A DNA stretch of 64,000 bases, from the NCBI RefSeq assembly GCF_025989125.1, contig NZ_JAPDNR010000001.1, forward strand, positions 4,136,301-4,200,300. The letters run 5' to 3'. This DNA is from Chitinophaga nivalis. GTDB taxonomy: Bacteria; Bacteroidota; Bacteroidia; Chitinophagales; Chitinophagaceae. A program made the translations under genes and the position numbers. Below the pieces are notes generated by a model. The model saw only the letters and a program-made list of their open reading frames with translations, made no database searches and was not told where the DNA came from. Numbering within the stretch: the stretch's first letter is position 1; the number at the start of each line of letters is the position of its first letter. Of the stretch, positions 1 to 8,055 are shown one piece after another.

Positions 1-544
1 CAGCCAGCAGCAGGGGGAATATCTGTTGATTCTCGGTGATGATCTGCAGGGTAGCCTGGCGGATATGCGCCTGGGCGAATTGCTGATTGGTGCCACCTTT
101 GTTTTCAATGATGGTAACGCCAGGTATATCCATCTGAGCGAAATGGGTGTACCGTGCACTATCGCGCCGCCGGAAAAGGGCGACCTTCCGGTCAGTAATC
201 AGTGGATCGGAGAATAAGCATTTTTGTTGCCGGGCTGCCGTAATGGAAATGCCGCCGATGGCGATATCGAATTTCCCGGCCAGTAAATCACTTTGCAGGG
301 CAGGCCAGGTCGTTTTTATGAAAGTGACGGGGCGGCCGAGGTGTTTCCCTAATTCCCTGGCCAGGTCAATATCAGCTCCCTGAAAAGTAAGGGTAGTGGT
401 ATCATAGGTGGTTAGCGGCGGATAGTCACCGCAGGAACCAATGCGTAGCGGGGTAGTCGCGTTGGGCTTATTTACCCGGCACGAAAATAAACAGAGAAAA
501 AATAACAGTGATACGCCTGGGATTATACGCCGGAAGAAGATCAT
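1..544 (-). CDS. Periplasmic amino-acid/cyclohexadienyl-dehydratase-like binding protein, N-terminal part
   Basis: Reading the minus strand from an ATG at 544 gives an open frame that runs off the left window edge (about 181 codons visible). It starts with a lipoprotein signal (hydrophobic stretch ending LCLFSC), followed by a bacterial substrate-binding fold of SBP family 3: LRIGSCGDYPPLT near the mature N-terminus, then GADIDLARELGK, LLAGKFDIAIGGISIT and VTIIENKGGTNQQFA. The last motif resembles the GGTN loop of PheC-type periplasmic cyclohexadienyl dehydratases, so the protein may be that enzyme rather than a transporter subunit. Both share the fold and the visible part does not decide. 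A membrane-anchored periplasmic location follows from the lipobox. The C-terminal half lies outside the window. Confidence 0.75.
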   Translation of the reverse strand, partial: MIFFRRIIPGVSLLFFLCLFSCRVNKPNATTPLRIGSCGDYPPLTTYDTTTLTFQGADIDLARELGKHLGRPVTFIKTTWPALQSDLLAGKFDIAIGGISITAARQQKCLFSDPLITDRKVALFRRRDSARYTHFAQMDIPGVTIIENKGGTNQQFAQAHIRQATLQIITENQQIFPLLLA

Positions 545-579
545 CCATATAATTTTAAGTGGTTTATGATAGGGTTGTT

Positions 580-1338
580 TTATCTGGCTTGCGATACATT
601 GACGATATTGAAGAGTTGTTGCACGTCTTTCAAATGTATCTCAAAGTCGGGGTACATGTTTTTATCCGGATTTAAAGAGTGACAGGTAATGATACCTTTC
701 TCCACATCATGGTGCGTGATTCGTTTGGTGGTGATGCCATCGGTTTTGTGTACGATGATATAGTCTTTAAAGCGGTGGGTGTGAAATTTAGAGGTCCAGT
801 AGCTTTGCTGGATTTCCCGGCCGGTAACAATGCTGCCATCCGGGATGCTTTGTTTGGTGTTGTCGTCCATGCTATCGCCAACAATTTCAAATGCCCGGTA
901 TTGTCCTTTGTGGTATTTGTTGACGATAATAGAATGCCGGGGTAACTCACCTATATATTCAGCATCCGCATAACCACCAGGATAGCCGGCATAAGCTGCT
1001 TCATGGATCAGGGGAATCAGCATGAGATATTGTCCTTCTCCCAATTCTATAAAAGGGGTTTCTGCTGACTCCAGAGGATAGGCGAGATGACCAATATCTC
1101 TCGTGTTGCCACCGGCAGGAGGTAAGAACATACTGCCTTTTCCCGATTCCAGCCACGTGATGTTTAAAGAAAATTCTTTTATAAGGGCATTTTTGATGTC
1201 GCCGGAAACCTTCACCTTTCCTCGCTCTACATCTGCATAGCTGCCTTGTTTAAGGCCTGTTGCAGTGCCAAATTCCTGCTGCGTTTTCCTAAGCGCGGTT
1301 CTAAAGGTTTTAAGCCGCTGGTTCTCAGTGGTGTTCAT
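580..1338 (-). CDS. S24-type (LexA/UmuD-like) XRE repressor
   Basis: A 252-residue protein with an N-terminal helix-turn-helix of XRE type (about residues 5-60) and a C-terminal S24 peptidase domain. The self-cleavage parts can be seen: an Ala-Gly site in AYAGYP (about 115-120), the nucleophile Ser156 in EIVGDSMDD, and a Lys near 205 in GITTKRI. The layout matches LexA/UmuD-like repressors that cleave themselves after DNA damage. I chose the ATG at 1338 because the longer open frame to 1506 adds a sequence unlike the family and would cross the promoter. It is divergent from the beta-helix gene at 1459; the shared region holds a perfect inverted repeat and a -7 box, so autoregulation and control of the neighbour are likely but inferred. 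Confidence 0.85.
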   Translation of the reverse strand: MNTTENQRLKTFRTALRKTQQEFGTATGLKQGSYADVERGKVKVSGDIKNALIKEFSLNITWLESGKGSMFLPPAGGNTRDIGHLAYPLESAETPFIELGEGQYLMLIPLIHEAAYAGYPGGYADAEYIGELPRHSIIVNKYHKGQYRAFEIVGDSMDDNTKQSIPDGSIVTGREIQQSYWTSKFHTHRFKDYIIVHKTDGITTKRITHHDVEKGIITCHSLNPDKNMYPDFEIHLKDVQQLFNIVNVSQAR

Positions 1339-1363
1339 AAGTTTATCATCGTATTTCTGTGAA

Positions 1364-1391
1364 ATAATAGAAATAAAGAAAATTCTATTAT
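1364..1391. promoter_or_regulatory. Candidate repressor operator (inverted repeat)
   Basis: Perfect 9-bp arms ATAATAGAA (1364-1372) and TTCTATTAT (1383-1391) are separated by 10 bp. Two more ATAGAA half-sites follow at 1408-1413 and 1419-1424, the second overlapping the minus-strand -7 box. The site lies between the divergent S24 repressor and the beta-helix gene, so it is a natural operator for that repressor. Binding is inferred. Confidence 0.6.
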
Positions 1392-1413
1392 ATTTTCGCT
1401 GAGCGCAATAGAA

Positions 1414-1421
1414 CAAATATA
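1414..1421 (-). promoter_or_regulatory. Bacteroidota -7 box for the S24 repressor
   Basis: On the minus strand this reads TATATTTG, a full match to the Bacteroidota -7 consensus TAnnTTTG. Transcription would start near 1408 and leave a leader of about 70 nt containing the inverted repeat at 1364-1391. No clear -33 TTG was seen. Confidence 0.5.
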
Positions 1422-1458
1422 GAAGAAATAAACGCGCACTAATAATAAATATATAATT

Positions 1459-2775
1459 ATGACTCCAAAAGACACGCAAACAACAACCCTGACAACGACC
1501 CCGCAAACCGGCACCATCGTCGTTAATGGCGTAACCATTTCCTACACGGTAGCAGGAGAAAAGATCACTTATTCAGATGGCAAATTTGCTTTCCCGTCTA
1601 TTTACAGTACCGACTTTGTAAAGGCTTATGAAACAGCTACACAAACCCCGGTGGCGCCTGATCCTAATGTGGTGGGTACGGGATCCGGTGAGCTGTTGCT
1701 GGGTACCCTGAGCAATGCCTCCCTCAAAATCAAACCGGGTAATTATTCATTCATTTATATCGCGTCGGCTACCAACGTGAAAATAGATGCTACAGATGTC
1801 GTGTTGAATAATGGCAGTATGGAAGTAGATCAGGCGAATACCTTTGAATTATGGGGGCTGTCTGTTATCAACCAGCCTTATCGCGCATTAACGATCCGTG
1901 GCAACAGTAATGATGTTTACCTGCATGATCTGAGCTTTAAGAATATCGGTGATTATACCATCCATTACGATAACCGGACCATTTATGATGGTAGTCCGGC
2001 TACGGTTTCAAAGAACTGGAAATTTGAAAGGCTTACCTATGAGAATACCAGCTGCGGCTTTTTCTGTCGCGGCGAATTTGCACCGAATGGGGTAGAAGGA
2101 CTGATGAGAAACTTTAAGTTCGTGAATAACACCATCAAAAACTGTCCGGAAATAGGCAACGTTGTTTGGATGGGTGCAGTAGAGGATTATGAAATCGCAG
2201 GGAATGTGATTAATAACATCAATACGCTATACACAGATCCGAATGCTCCGAATGGTTATCACAACGGTATTTTCCAGATGATGGGAAATGGTTCTTTTCA
2301 TGATAACAAAATTACCAATCACCAGGGAAATGCCATCAGAGCCTGGGGTATGTCTTTCGGTACTACCGTAAAAGAAGTACTCATCTACAATAACATTGTA
2401 TGGAACAGCTGGAAATATTCCGCTTTCGAATTGCAGTTAGCGCCTTATTTGTACGATTATATACAGCAATACCCGGCACGGGTAACCCATACCAATGCTA
2501 AAGTGTATAACAATACTGCCGGTCATCTGAATGTATCGCAGGACTGGGAAGGGCAGCAGCTGGATTTGTACAATACCTATGGCACACTGGAGTACTACAA
2601 TAATGTGGGCTTCGAGATGGTAAAGGCGGTAGGACCTGTAACGAATATGATCAATAATATGTCCGGTACTGTTATTACCCGTAGCGATAACAATCATTAT
2701 TTCCCGACGCAGCAACAGGCGGTCGTGGATACGGTGAACTTCCAGTCCCTGGTTCCGGGAGCCGGCGCACAATAG
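1459..2775 (+). CDS. Right-handed parallel beta-helix protein
   Basis: A 438-residue protein rich in Asn, Gly, Val and Ile with repeated short strand-turn units (for example VYLHDLSFKNIGDYTIHYDN, FKFVNNTIKNC, YEIAGNVINNI, FHDNKITNHQGNAIRAWG and VLIYNNIVWNSWKYSAFE) typical of parallel beta-helix (PbH1) proteins. Such folds occur in polysaccharide lyases, mannuronan epimerases and phage tail spikes; no catalytic motif lets me choose. There is no signal peptide: the first 30 residues are polar and Thr-rich, unusual for an extracellular enzyme. The start follows an AT-rich stretch without Shine-Dalgarno, normal in this phylum. It is divergent from an S24 repressor across a dyad operator, which suggests induction on DNA damage (inference). 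Confidence 0.7.
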   Translation: MTPKDTQTTTLTTTPQTGTIVVNGVTISYTVAGEKITYSDGKFAFPSIYSTDFVKAYETATQTPVAPDPNVVGTGSGELLLGTLSNASLKIKPGNYSFIYIASATNVKIDATDVVLNNGSMEVDQANTFELWGLSVINQPYRALTIRGNSNDVYLHDLSFKNIGDYTIHYDNRTIYDGSPATVSKNWKFERLTYENTSCGFFCRGEFAPNGVEGLMRNFKFVNNTIKNCPEIGNVVWMGAVEDYEIAGNVINNINTLYTDPNAPNGYHNGIFQMMGNGSFHDNKITNHQGNAIRAWGMSFGTTVKEVLIYNNIVWNSWKYSAFELQLAPYLYDYIQQYPARVTHTNAKVYNNTAGHLNVSQDWEGQQLDLYNTYGTLEYYNNVGFEMVKAVGPVTNMINNMSGTVITRSDNNHYFPTQQQAVVDTVNFQSLVPGAGAQ

Positions 2776-2820
2776 TGGTGTTGTGGGAAGTGACTTTAAC
2801 CTGACAGGAAGATGATAGAT

Positions 2821-2872
2821 AACTGCAATGCCTATACGTAGGAGAATGATCCTGCCTAAAGGTATTGCAGTT
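2821..2872. terminator. Bidirectional terminator hairpin between convergent genes
   Basis: Arms AACTGCAATGCCT (2821-2833) and AGGTATTGCAGTT (2860-2872) pair over 13 bp with one G-U. An inner AGGA/TCCT pairing extends the structure. It lies between the ends of the beta-helix gene and the convergent membrane-protein gene. Confidence 0.6.
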
Positions 2873-2877
2873 ATTGA

Positions 2878-4521
2878 TTATGGTAGATAGGCAACAGTAT
2901 AATGCTGCATTTTTGCCTGAAAACCTTGCCATAAATCCTGTAGCAAAGCATCCTGTTTTTCTACTTTTACCAGAAATCTGGGTTGTTGCGGGATGGCTGT
3001 TGTTGTCATATAAGGATGCATAAATACGCTGCTGATAACTTTGCATACTTTGATGCCGGGGGTATAATCTGTACAGGTATCTTTTCGCTTGATATTGCCC
3101 GAAATCTGTTCAAATTCATCATAGTTGCCAGTTGCCTTAAAGACGATCAGGTTGGATTCAAAAAATATTTCTGTATGAAAGAACAGATATATTTCATACA
3201 CCAGTTTTCTGCCAAAGAAAAAAATGGCTAACCCCAGCAAAGTAAAATACAGGCTGAGAAAAATGCCGGGGGCATTGTCTGTGAGCATCCCTTCAGGATT
3301 AGTTTGGAGGGCTGATATGTTTACGCCGGGAGTTGTCATAATACCGGCAAAAAAGAAGAGAAGACCCACACTCAGCAAAACAGTACCAAGTCCCCAGGTG
3401 TATTTCAATAAGGATTCACTGGTGGCATCATGTGGACTGGGGATCAGCACGGGGAGTGTTTCATATACATATTCAAATTCGAAATCGCCTTTGTTGTGCT
3501 GACTGCCGGATATTACCCCCTGTGCGTCTTTCGTTGCCTCTTTGAAGAACCAGTTGGTTTTTTCGCCTATCATGTTGTCGAACTGATTTAAGATATTATT
3601 AGGCTGTGTATTGGCACGATAGGTGTGAGCCTGTATTTCGGATGCAACGATCAGTGGTTTATCGCGGGAGGAGAAAATATGATTGATAACCCGGAATGCC
3701 AGGATGGCTGTAGTAACCATCACCGCTGCCAGGAACAGAACAGATATAAATACACCGGAATTAATAGCGCTGGTATATGTTTTATAAAGTGTCAAGGTAG
3801 CCAGGAAAGCCAGTATGAATAAGATGAGCTTTTCCCGTAGATCTTTTTTCCTGTCGGCCCTAAGTACATTGTCTATGCCGGAAGGTTTCCATAAGCTTAA
3901 CAATCCGGTAAACAGGAATAGGTTTATCAGGGTCATGTTGATCGTAATAAGTCCCAGCCAGGCACAGAAAAAGAGTACGCATAATGACAGCAGGAAATAA
4001 CCAACAATAGCCAATGGCGTAGACTGGTTGACAATAAAATTAGTGATGGGATAAGGTAGCAGGTCAATCACTTTCGTTAGCTTTCCCTGAGAAAGTAATT
4101 CATAGAATATTTTCTGCCAGGCAGAAATAGGTCTTTTTTCGCTATCATTCAATGCATATGATTTGCTTTGTAAAATGTCGGCGTATATATATGCAAGCCT
4201 GTGATGTTTATTTCTTCGCTGCCCCATTAAATCATTGATATGATTTTTCTGAGCAGGATTATAGGCATCATCCAGGTCAAACTTATATTCATTGATATAA
4301 CCACGTTTGAGGTCTTTTACGCCCAATAGGATCATACCTAATCCTGCTATTATTTTTGCGCCGGTCTTAACCGGCTGATGGGCGATGATGGCTGATTTTA
4401 CCGATAATAGCAATACGATTCCAAGGAGGATGGCCAGCGCGCCGGTGATGAAAGAGGTGGTAGCTAGTTGGCGGAACGGAAATCTTTCAGCTCTGCGATG
4501 TTTATATCTGAAAAGGTTCAT
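2878..4521 (-). CDS. Hypothetical polytopic membrane protein
   Basis: A 547-residue protein I do not recognise. An N-terminal hydrophobic pair (about residues 24-45 and 55-68) precedes a soluble stretch to about 160. Then come two clusters of membrane segments (about 170-290 and 375-455), separated by a long soluble part containing QAHTYRANTQPNN and a Glu/Tyr-rich strand region. The C-terminal 90 residues are predicted soluble. The overall layout resembles uncharacterised inner-membrane proteins of Bacteroidota. It stands alone, convergent with the beta-helix gene and divergent from the TetR operon, so context gives no function. The ATG at 4521 starts a typical basic membrane-protein N-terminus (MNLFRYKHRRAER). 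Confidence 0.6.
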   Translation of the reverse strand: MNLFRYKHRRAERFPFRQLATTSFITGALAILLGIVLLLSVKSAIIAHQPVKTGAKIIAGLGMILLGVKDLKRGYINEYKFDLDDAYNPAQKNHINDLMGQRRNKHHRLAYIYADILQSKSYALNDSEKRPISAWQKIFYELLSQGKLTKVIDLLPYPITNFIVNQSTPLAIVGYFLLSLCVLFFCAWLGLITINMTLINLFLFTGLLSLWKPSGIDNVLRADRKKDLREKLILFILAFLATLTLYKTYTSAINSGVFISVLFLAAVMVTTAILAFRVINHIFSSRDKPLIVASEIQAHTYRANTQPNNILNQFDNMIGEKTNWFFKEATKDAQGVISGSQHNKGDFEFEYVYETLPVLIPSPHDATSESLLKYTWGLGTVLLSVGLLFFFAGIMTTPGVNISALQTNPEGMLTDNAPGIFLSLYFTLLGLAIFFFGRKLVYEIYLFFHTEIFFESNLIVFKATGNYDEFEQISGNIKRKDTCTDYTPGIKVCKVISSVFMHPYMTTTAIPQQPRFLVKVEKQDALLQDLWQGFQAKMQHYTVAYLP

Positions 4522-4780
4522 TGGATAATGATTTTGGTGATAATGGCTATTGAGATGTAGGGTGTGTTGTAAGCAGGTTATTAAAAATAGTATTTTTTAG
4601 GGAGATGAAAAATGGAAATTACCGGAGATGATAATTGTATTTTTTATATATAAATAATACATTATCCTTCTGGTGCAGCAAGACATGTTTATCCAGTGGC
4701 TATTTGTTGTGCGTCATCGCCCTTTGTTATAGCGGCCACATATTACCTTGTTGTTTATTATTTTTAATACTATTTCAAAA

Positions 4781-4797
4781 ATTGAACAGTGTTCAAT
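4781..4797. promoter_or_regulatory. TetR-type operator, perfect 17-bp palindrome
   Basis: ATTGAACAGTGTTCAAT is two perfect 8-bp arms around a central G. Its last base is the first base of the -7 box at 4797-4804 upstream of the TetR gene. This is a classic arrangement for an autorepressed TetR promoter; binding is inferred from position and symmetry. Confidence 0.7.
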
Positions 4798-4804
4798 ATA
4801 TTTG
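4797..4804 (+). promoter_or_regulatory. -7 box of the TetR operon (likely leaderless)
   Basis: TATATTTG matches TAnnTTTG exactly and ends 4 nt before the ATG at 4809. The transcript would therefore start at or next to the start codon. The operator palindrome abuts it on the upstream side. Confidence 0.65.
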
Positions 4805-4808
4805 CAGC

Positions 4809-5402
4809 ATGATGACTAAAAAGGAAATACAGGAACAGCGGGTAAGGGGGTACTTTATTGCCGCCACCAAAGACCTGCTGAAAAGTGAAGGCCTGAAAAG
4901 TGTCAGCGTCCGGAATGTGGCAGATAAGGCTGGTTATTCCTTTGCTACCCTGTATAATTATTTTAAAGACGCCAAAGACCTGGTATTCCTTTGTGTAAAA
5001 GACTTCCGGGAAGAATGCCGGGAATATGTAGCGGAACGCAGTCAAAACGTTGCCGCCGGAAACAGGCGCCTGAAAACGATCGTACTGGCATATATGGAAT
5101 ACTTTATCCAGTATCCGGGCATCTTCGATCTTTTCTTTAATGAAAAATTAGCCGATATAGATAAGAAGGGCGATACCAGTGAACTGGTGACCGCGCTGCT
5201 GGAGGAGCTATGCACAGCCGATTGGGAGCACCTGGTGGAAAAAGGGATACTGACCTCCCGGGAAGCGACCCACAAAAAAGCAGCGCTGTTATTTGGCAGT
5301 ATCGGTATGCTTTCCCTATACCTCAACCGCCGGCATCCCGCCAGTTATGCCCTCTTTACAAAGCAGGCGGCTAATTTTATTGATCAGCAATTAAAACCAT
5401 AA
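4809..5402 (+). CDS. TetR/AcrR family transcriptional regulator
   Basis: A 197-residue regulator with an N-terminal helix-turn-helix (GYFIAATKDLLKSEGLKSVS, then VRNVADKAGYSFATLYNYFKD, about residues 13-56) and a variable ligand-binding C-terminus. The ATG at 4809 is chosen over the longer open frame because it directly follows a perfect 17-bp palindrome and a -7 box; an in-frame ATG at 4812 is an alternative. The stop is 3 bp from the next start, so it forms an operon with the GIY-YIG protein. TetR proteins usually bind as dimers to such palindromes and release on binding a small hydrophobic ligand; no efflux pump is adjacent, so the inducer and target are unknown. Confidence 0.85.
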   Translation: MMTKKEIQEQRVRGYFIAATKDLLKSEGLKSVSVRNVADKAGYSFATLYNYFKDAKDLVFLCVKDFREECREYVAERSQNVAAGNRRLKTIVLAYMEYFIQYPGIFDLFFNEKLADIDKKGDTSELVTALLEELCTADWEHLVEKGILTSREATHKKAALLFGSIGMLSLYLNRRHPASYALFTKQAANFIDQQLKP

Positions 5403-5405
5403 ATA

Positions 5406-5768
5406 ATGAGTGCAAAAAAAGAGCTGAAGCAGGCCTATAAGGAAATGCAGTTCAGAAAAGGTGTTTTCCAGCTCAGGAACAAACGGAATAATAAAGTATT
5501 TATTGGTAGCACCATGGACCTGGACAGGGCCTGGAACTCGCTGCGGATACAACTGATGAGTGGCTCGCATGCCAATGAAGCATTGCAGCGGGACTGGCAG
5601 CTGCAGCAGGGAGAAGATTTTATATACGAAATTGTAGAAGTACTGCAGGAGCGTGATGAGCCGCAAACAGATTATAAGCAGGAAATCAAGACCCTGGAAA
5701 AACTGGTCATGATGGAACTGGAACCTTACGGCGATAAAGGATACCATCAGCAACGTGCCGGCAGATAG
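5406..5768 (+). CDS. GIY-YIG family protein
   Basis: A 120-residue protein with the GIY-YIG signature in variant form: GVF at 19-21 and FIGST at 32-36, with the usual roughly 11-residue gap, followed by a helix carrying Arg residues and a second helical part containing IYEIVEVLQERDE. The family is a small nuclease fold (UvrC N-terminus, homing endonucleases, Slx1). Both Tyr residues of the motif are Phe here, which may weaken catalysis, but Phe variants are common in this Bacteroidota subfamily. It follows the TetR gene by 3 bp and is presumably under the same operator, an uncommon pairing. Its substrate is unknown. Confidence 0.7.
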   Translation: MSAKKELKQAYKEMQFRKGVFQLRNKRNNKVFIGSTMDLDRAWNSLRIQLMSGSHANEALQRDWQLQQGEDFIYEIVEVLQERDEPQTDYKQEIKTLEKLVMMELEPYGDKGYHQQRAGR

Positions 5769-5799
5769 TCCGTAAACCGGCAACCGGTGAAGGCCGGTA

Positions 5800-6579
5800 C
5801 TACAGCATCTCTTTCCAGACAGGTATCCTGTTGGTATCGGCATGGGCTCGTTCCCATTCATTAATAGCTTTTATCTCCTGCAGGGTCTCTGCATAATGAC
5901 ATTGATCTTCCTCGTCATATACCAGCTCGCAAAGGTTTAGATGTTCTACCAGTTCGTTTAGCAGATAATGGCGGAAATTCCAGCCATAAACGATAATATC
6001 GGATCCATAAACGGAAAGGATAGGTGCATCCGGCAGGTCGGGTGCACTCAGCGAAAACCGATGAGACGTAATCGGAATCAGCGGCGGTGCTGTATGGTAC
6101 CATTGGGAAAAAAGGGTCGTCTGTTCTTCCGGCGTTTTCGGCCGGGGCCCCCACGCTTCCTGCCAGGTGTCATTGACGCCCAGTATATCGGATAAAATGG
6201 TTTCATAAGGCCATTCAAACCGCTCCTTTATTTCCTGGTCATCCGTCAGCCAGTTATAGAAAAATGGCCGTTGCATTTTTTGTATGGGCGCATCTTCTTC
6301 AAATGTTTCCTTGTATTCCATCACTTCTTTACGATCTATCGTATGCAGGATACGCAGAAATTCCCGGTGGGCAGGCGAGAAGCGGATGGCATATTTTTTT
6401 TCAATCTGATCAATTTCAGTGTCCGTCAGTCCCTGCCATTTTGCGCCATGGATCCATGGTTCGCATTTGAAATCCAATGTGGTATCAGCAGGGTCCGTGC
6501 GCCAGAAAGATTCCGTTCTTTCTTTTACCCAGTATAGAAATTCAGTATAGTTTTCGGGAACCCGGATGAGTGGTTGCAT
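5800..6579 (-). CDS. SMI1/KNR4 (SUKH) family protein
   Basis: A 259-residue protein with the SMI1/KNR4 core WQGLTDTEIDQIEKKYAIRF followed by SPAHREFLRILHTID (about residues 48-83), the hallmark of the SUKH superfamily. Many bacterial members are immunity proteins against secreted or contact-dependent toxins; others are housekeeping. It is acidic and Trp-rich, with later motifs GPRPKTPEEQ and HRFSLSAPDLPDAPILSVYG. No toxin gene is adjacent. A canonical -7 box (TACCTTTG on the minus strand, 6612-6619) lies 32 bp before the start, so it is probably transcribed alone. A role in immunity is possible but not shown. Confidence 0.75.
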   Translation of the reverse strand: MQPLIRVPENYTEFLYWVKERTESFWRTDPADTTLDFKCEPWIHGAKWQGLTDTEIDQIEKKYAIRFSPAHREFLRILHTIDRKEVMEYKETFEEDAPIQKMQRPFFYNWLTDDQEIKERFEWPYETILSDILGVNDTWQEAWGPRPKTPEEQTTLFSQWYHTAPPLIPITSHRFSLSAPDLPDAPILSVYGSDIIVYGWNFRHYLLNELVEHLNLCELVYDEEDQCHYAETLQEIKAINEWERAHADTNRIPVWKEML

Positions 6580-6611
6580 GAGTAGTATGATTAAAATGGT
6601 TACTGATGGGC

Positions 6612-6619
6612 CAAAGGTA
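6612..6619 (-). promoter_or_regulatory. -7 box of the SMI1/KNR4 gene
   Basis: The minus strand reads TACCTTTG, a full TAnnTTTG match, with about 28 nt of predicted leader before the ATG at 6579. Further upstream a perfect 9-bp hairpin (GGGCCGGTA-AAGA-TACCGGCCC, 6645-6666) stands, possibly the end of a lost neighbouring unit. Confidence 0.5.
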
Positions 6620-6669
6620 GGGAATTGATCGCCGGAAACATACAGGGCCGGTAAAGATACCGGCCCCGG

Positions 6670-8055
6670 GACACAGGGATAACAGCGACGTTAATCGCGA
6701 AGTGTCTGGTATACCATGGCAATATATGGCTTACCAGTTGTTGGGTTTACAGCTGCCTTTGTACTGCTGCAACGACCGCCATTTCACAGGTCTGCTACTA
6801 TACCGCAGCTATCGGTTGCTCCGGAAATAGCTGCCGGATAAAGTGATGCAGGCAGAACAGGCGCCTTCGTATATGGAGTGGTTAACAGGAAAAACGGGGT
6901 CTGGATAACGATAATGCCGGATGGCCAACTGTTTTGTTGCGGAATATCCGGCACAGGAATACCTGGCGGGTACATATGGTCATGGTTTTAGGTGATCGCA
7001 TAATATCATGGTATGATGACTGTCATACGGGTCTTTATGGCAATAACAGGAAATAGGTATGGCAGCAGTATCCCGAGGGGTATACCTTCATGGTAACTAA
7101 CGGAAACGGCTATCCCTATGTGTTGATACAACAGTAAAATGGTTTACTGCAGATGCAATGAGCAGCAACAGGGAGGTGGGAGCATACTACTATTGCCGGT
7201 TGTAAATACAATGGTCCGATCTGAAAATGAATACATAATACCAATCTGATACAGGCAGCCAGTTGAATGTAATACTACAGGTGTAATGGGCGGGATGAGG
7301 TGGCGGCCTGCCGGATACAACAGAAAGCATCCATATTAACAACGGACCATCAGGTAAATGTTGGCATGAGATAGTGAATTAAGATGGTTAACAAAGGGTG
7401 CTCTTTTCGCTATAAAATTAAGTAAAGCATGTGCAACGGCATAGCATGAACAGATAAACAAATCAACCAGGTTGACAGCGGATATTTCACTGAAAAAACA
7501 GTACTGGAAAATTTTGCGCAGCAAGTGAGGAAGAACATCAACAAGTATAATAATTGTCATAATCGAGAGACAAACGGATCAATAGTTGATAATTTAAAAA
7601 ATAAATATGACGGTAAATAAAGAGATGCTATCTGGCAGCAGCATGATTCTTCACTTTTGATATACTGTCAGCCTTTTTTTATCATTCCGGGGATACCATG
7701 ACGGAAATCTATAAACGAAGTGGCATCAGTCATTTTTTTAATGTTAAAATTCTGTTATAACGAAGAAAGTATTTTGATTCGCAAGGCAACGGATATAACT
7801 TTGGTTGCATAGGAATGTGAAAGATAATTTTGAAAGAAAGTAATTTTACATGCATTAAGCACTGTAGTATCTGATGCCCTGTAGACCTTGTGAATATTGA
7901 GTGAGTGCCCCTTCAGCCCAAAAGTTTATCACTATCTTTTCGTTCGTTTTTTTCATTTTTTATTCTTGTAATATCTGGTAGACGCCTGTATATTATAGGC
8001 GCGTGTGTGAGTTGTTTTATATACCCTTTCTATCATTGTATGACCATTTAATTTT
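6670..8055. other. Gene-free region, possible gene remnant
   Basis: About 1.4 kb with no convincing gene on either strand; the open frames of 60-75 codons have unnatural composition. Around 6990-7140 the plus strand reads in one frame as protein-like text broken by stops (for example WYDDCHTGLYGNNRK, stop, then VWQQYPEGYTFMVTNGNGYP), which hints at a decayed gene I cannot identify. The part after 7560 is AT-rich and presumably carries the promoter of the operon at 8056: a near-match -7 box TATCATTG lies at 8031-8038, and a short inverted repeat CGCCT/AGGCG at 7983-8001. Confidence 0.4.

Noticed and set aside
1339..1506. N-terminal extension of the S24 repressor frame up to 1506
   Set aside because: It would cross the operator and promoter and overlap the divergent gene; the helix-turn-helix starts naturally at the ATG at 1338.
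2437..2772. 111-codon antisense frame in the beta-helix gene
   Set aside because: Opposite to a clear beta-helix coding frame; shadow of that gene.
7336..7560. 74-codon open frame on the minus strand
   Set aside because: Unnatural composition and no promoter or homologue; lies in a gene-free region.
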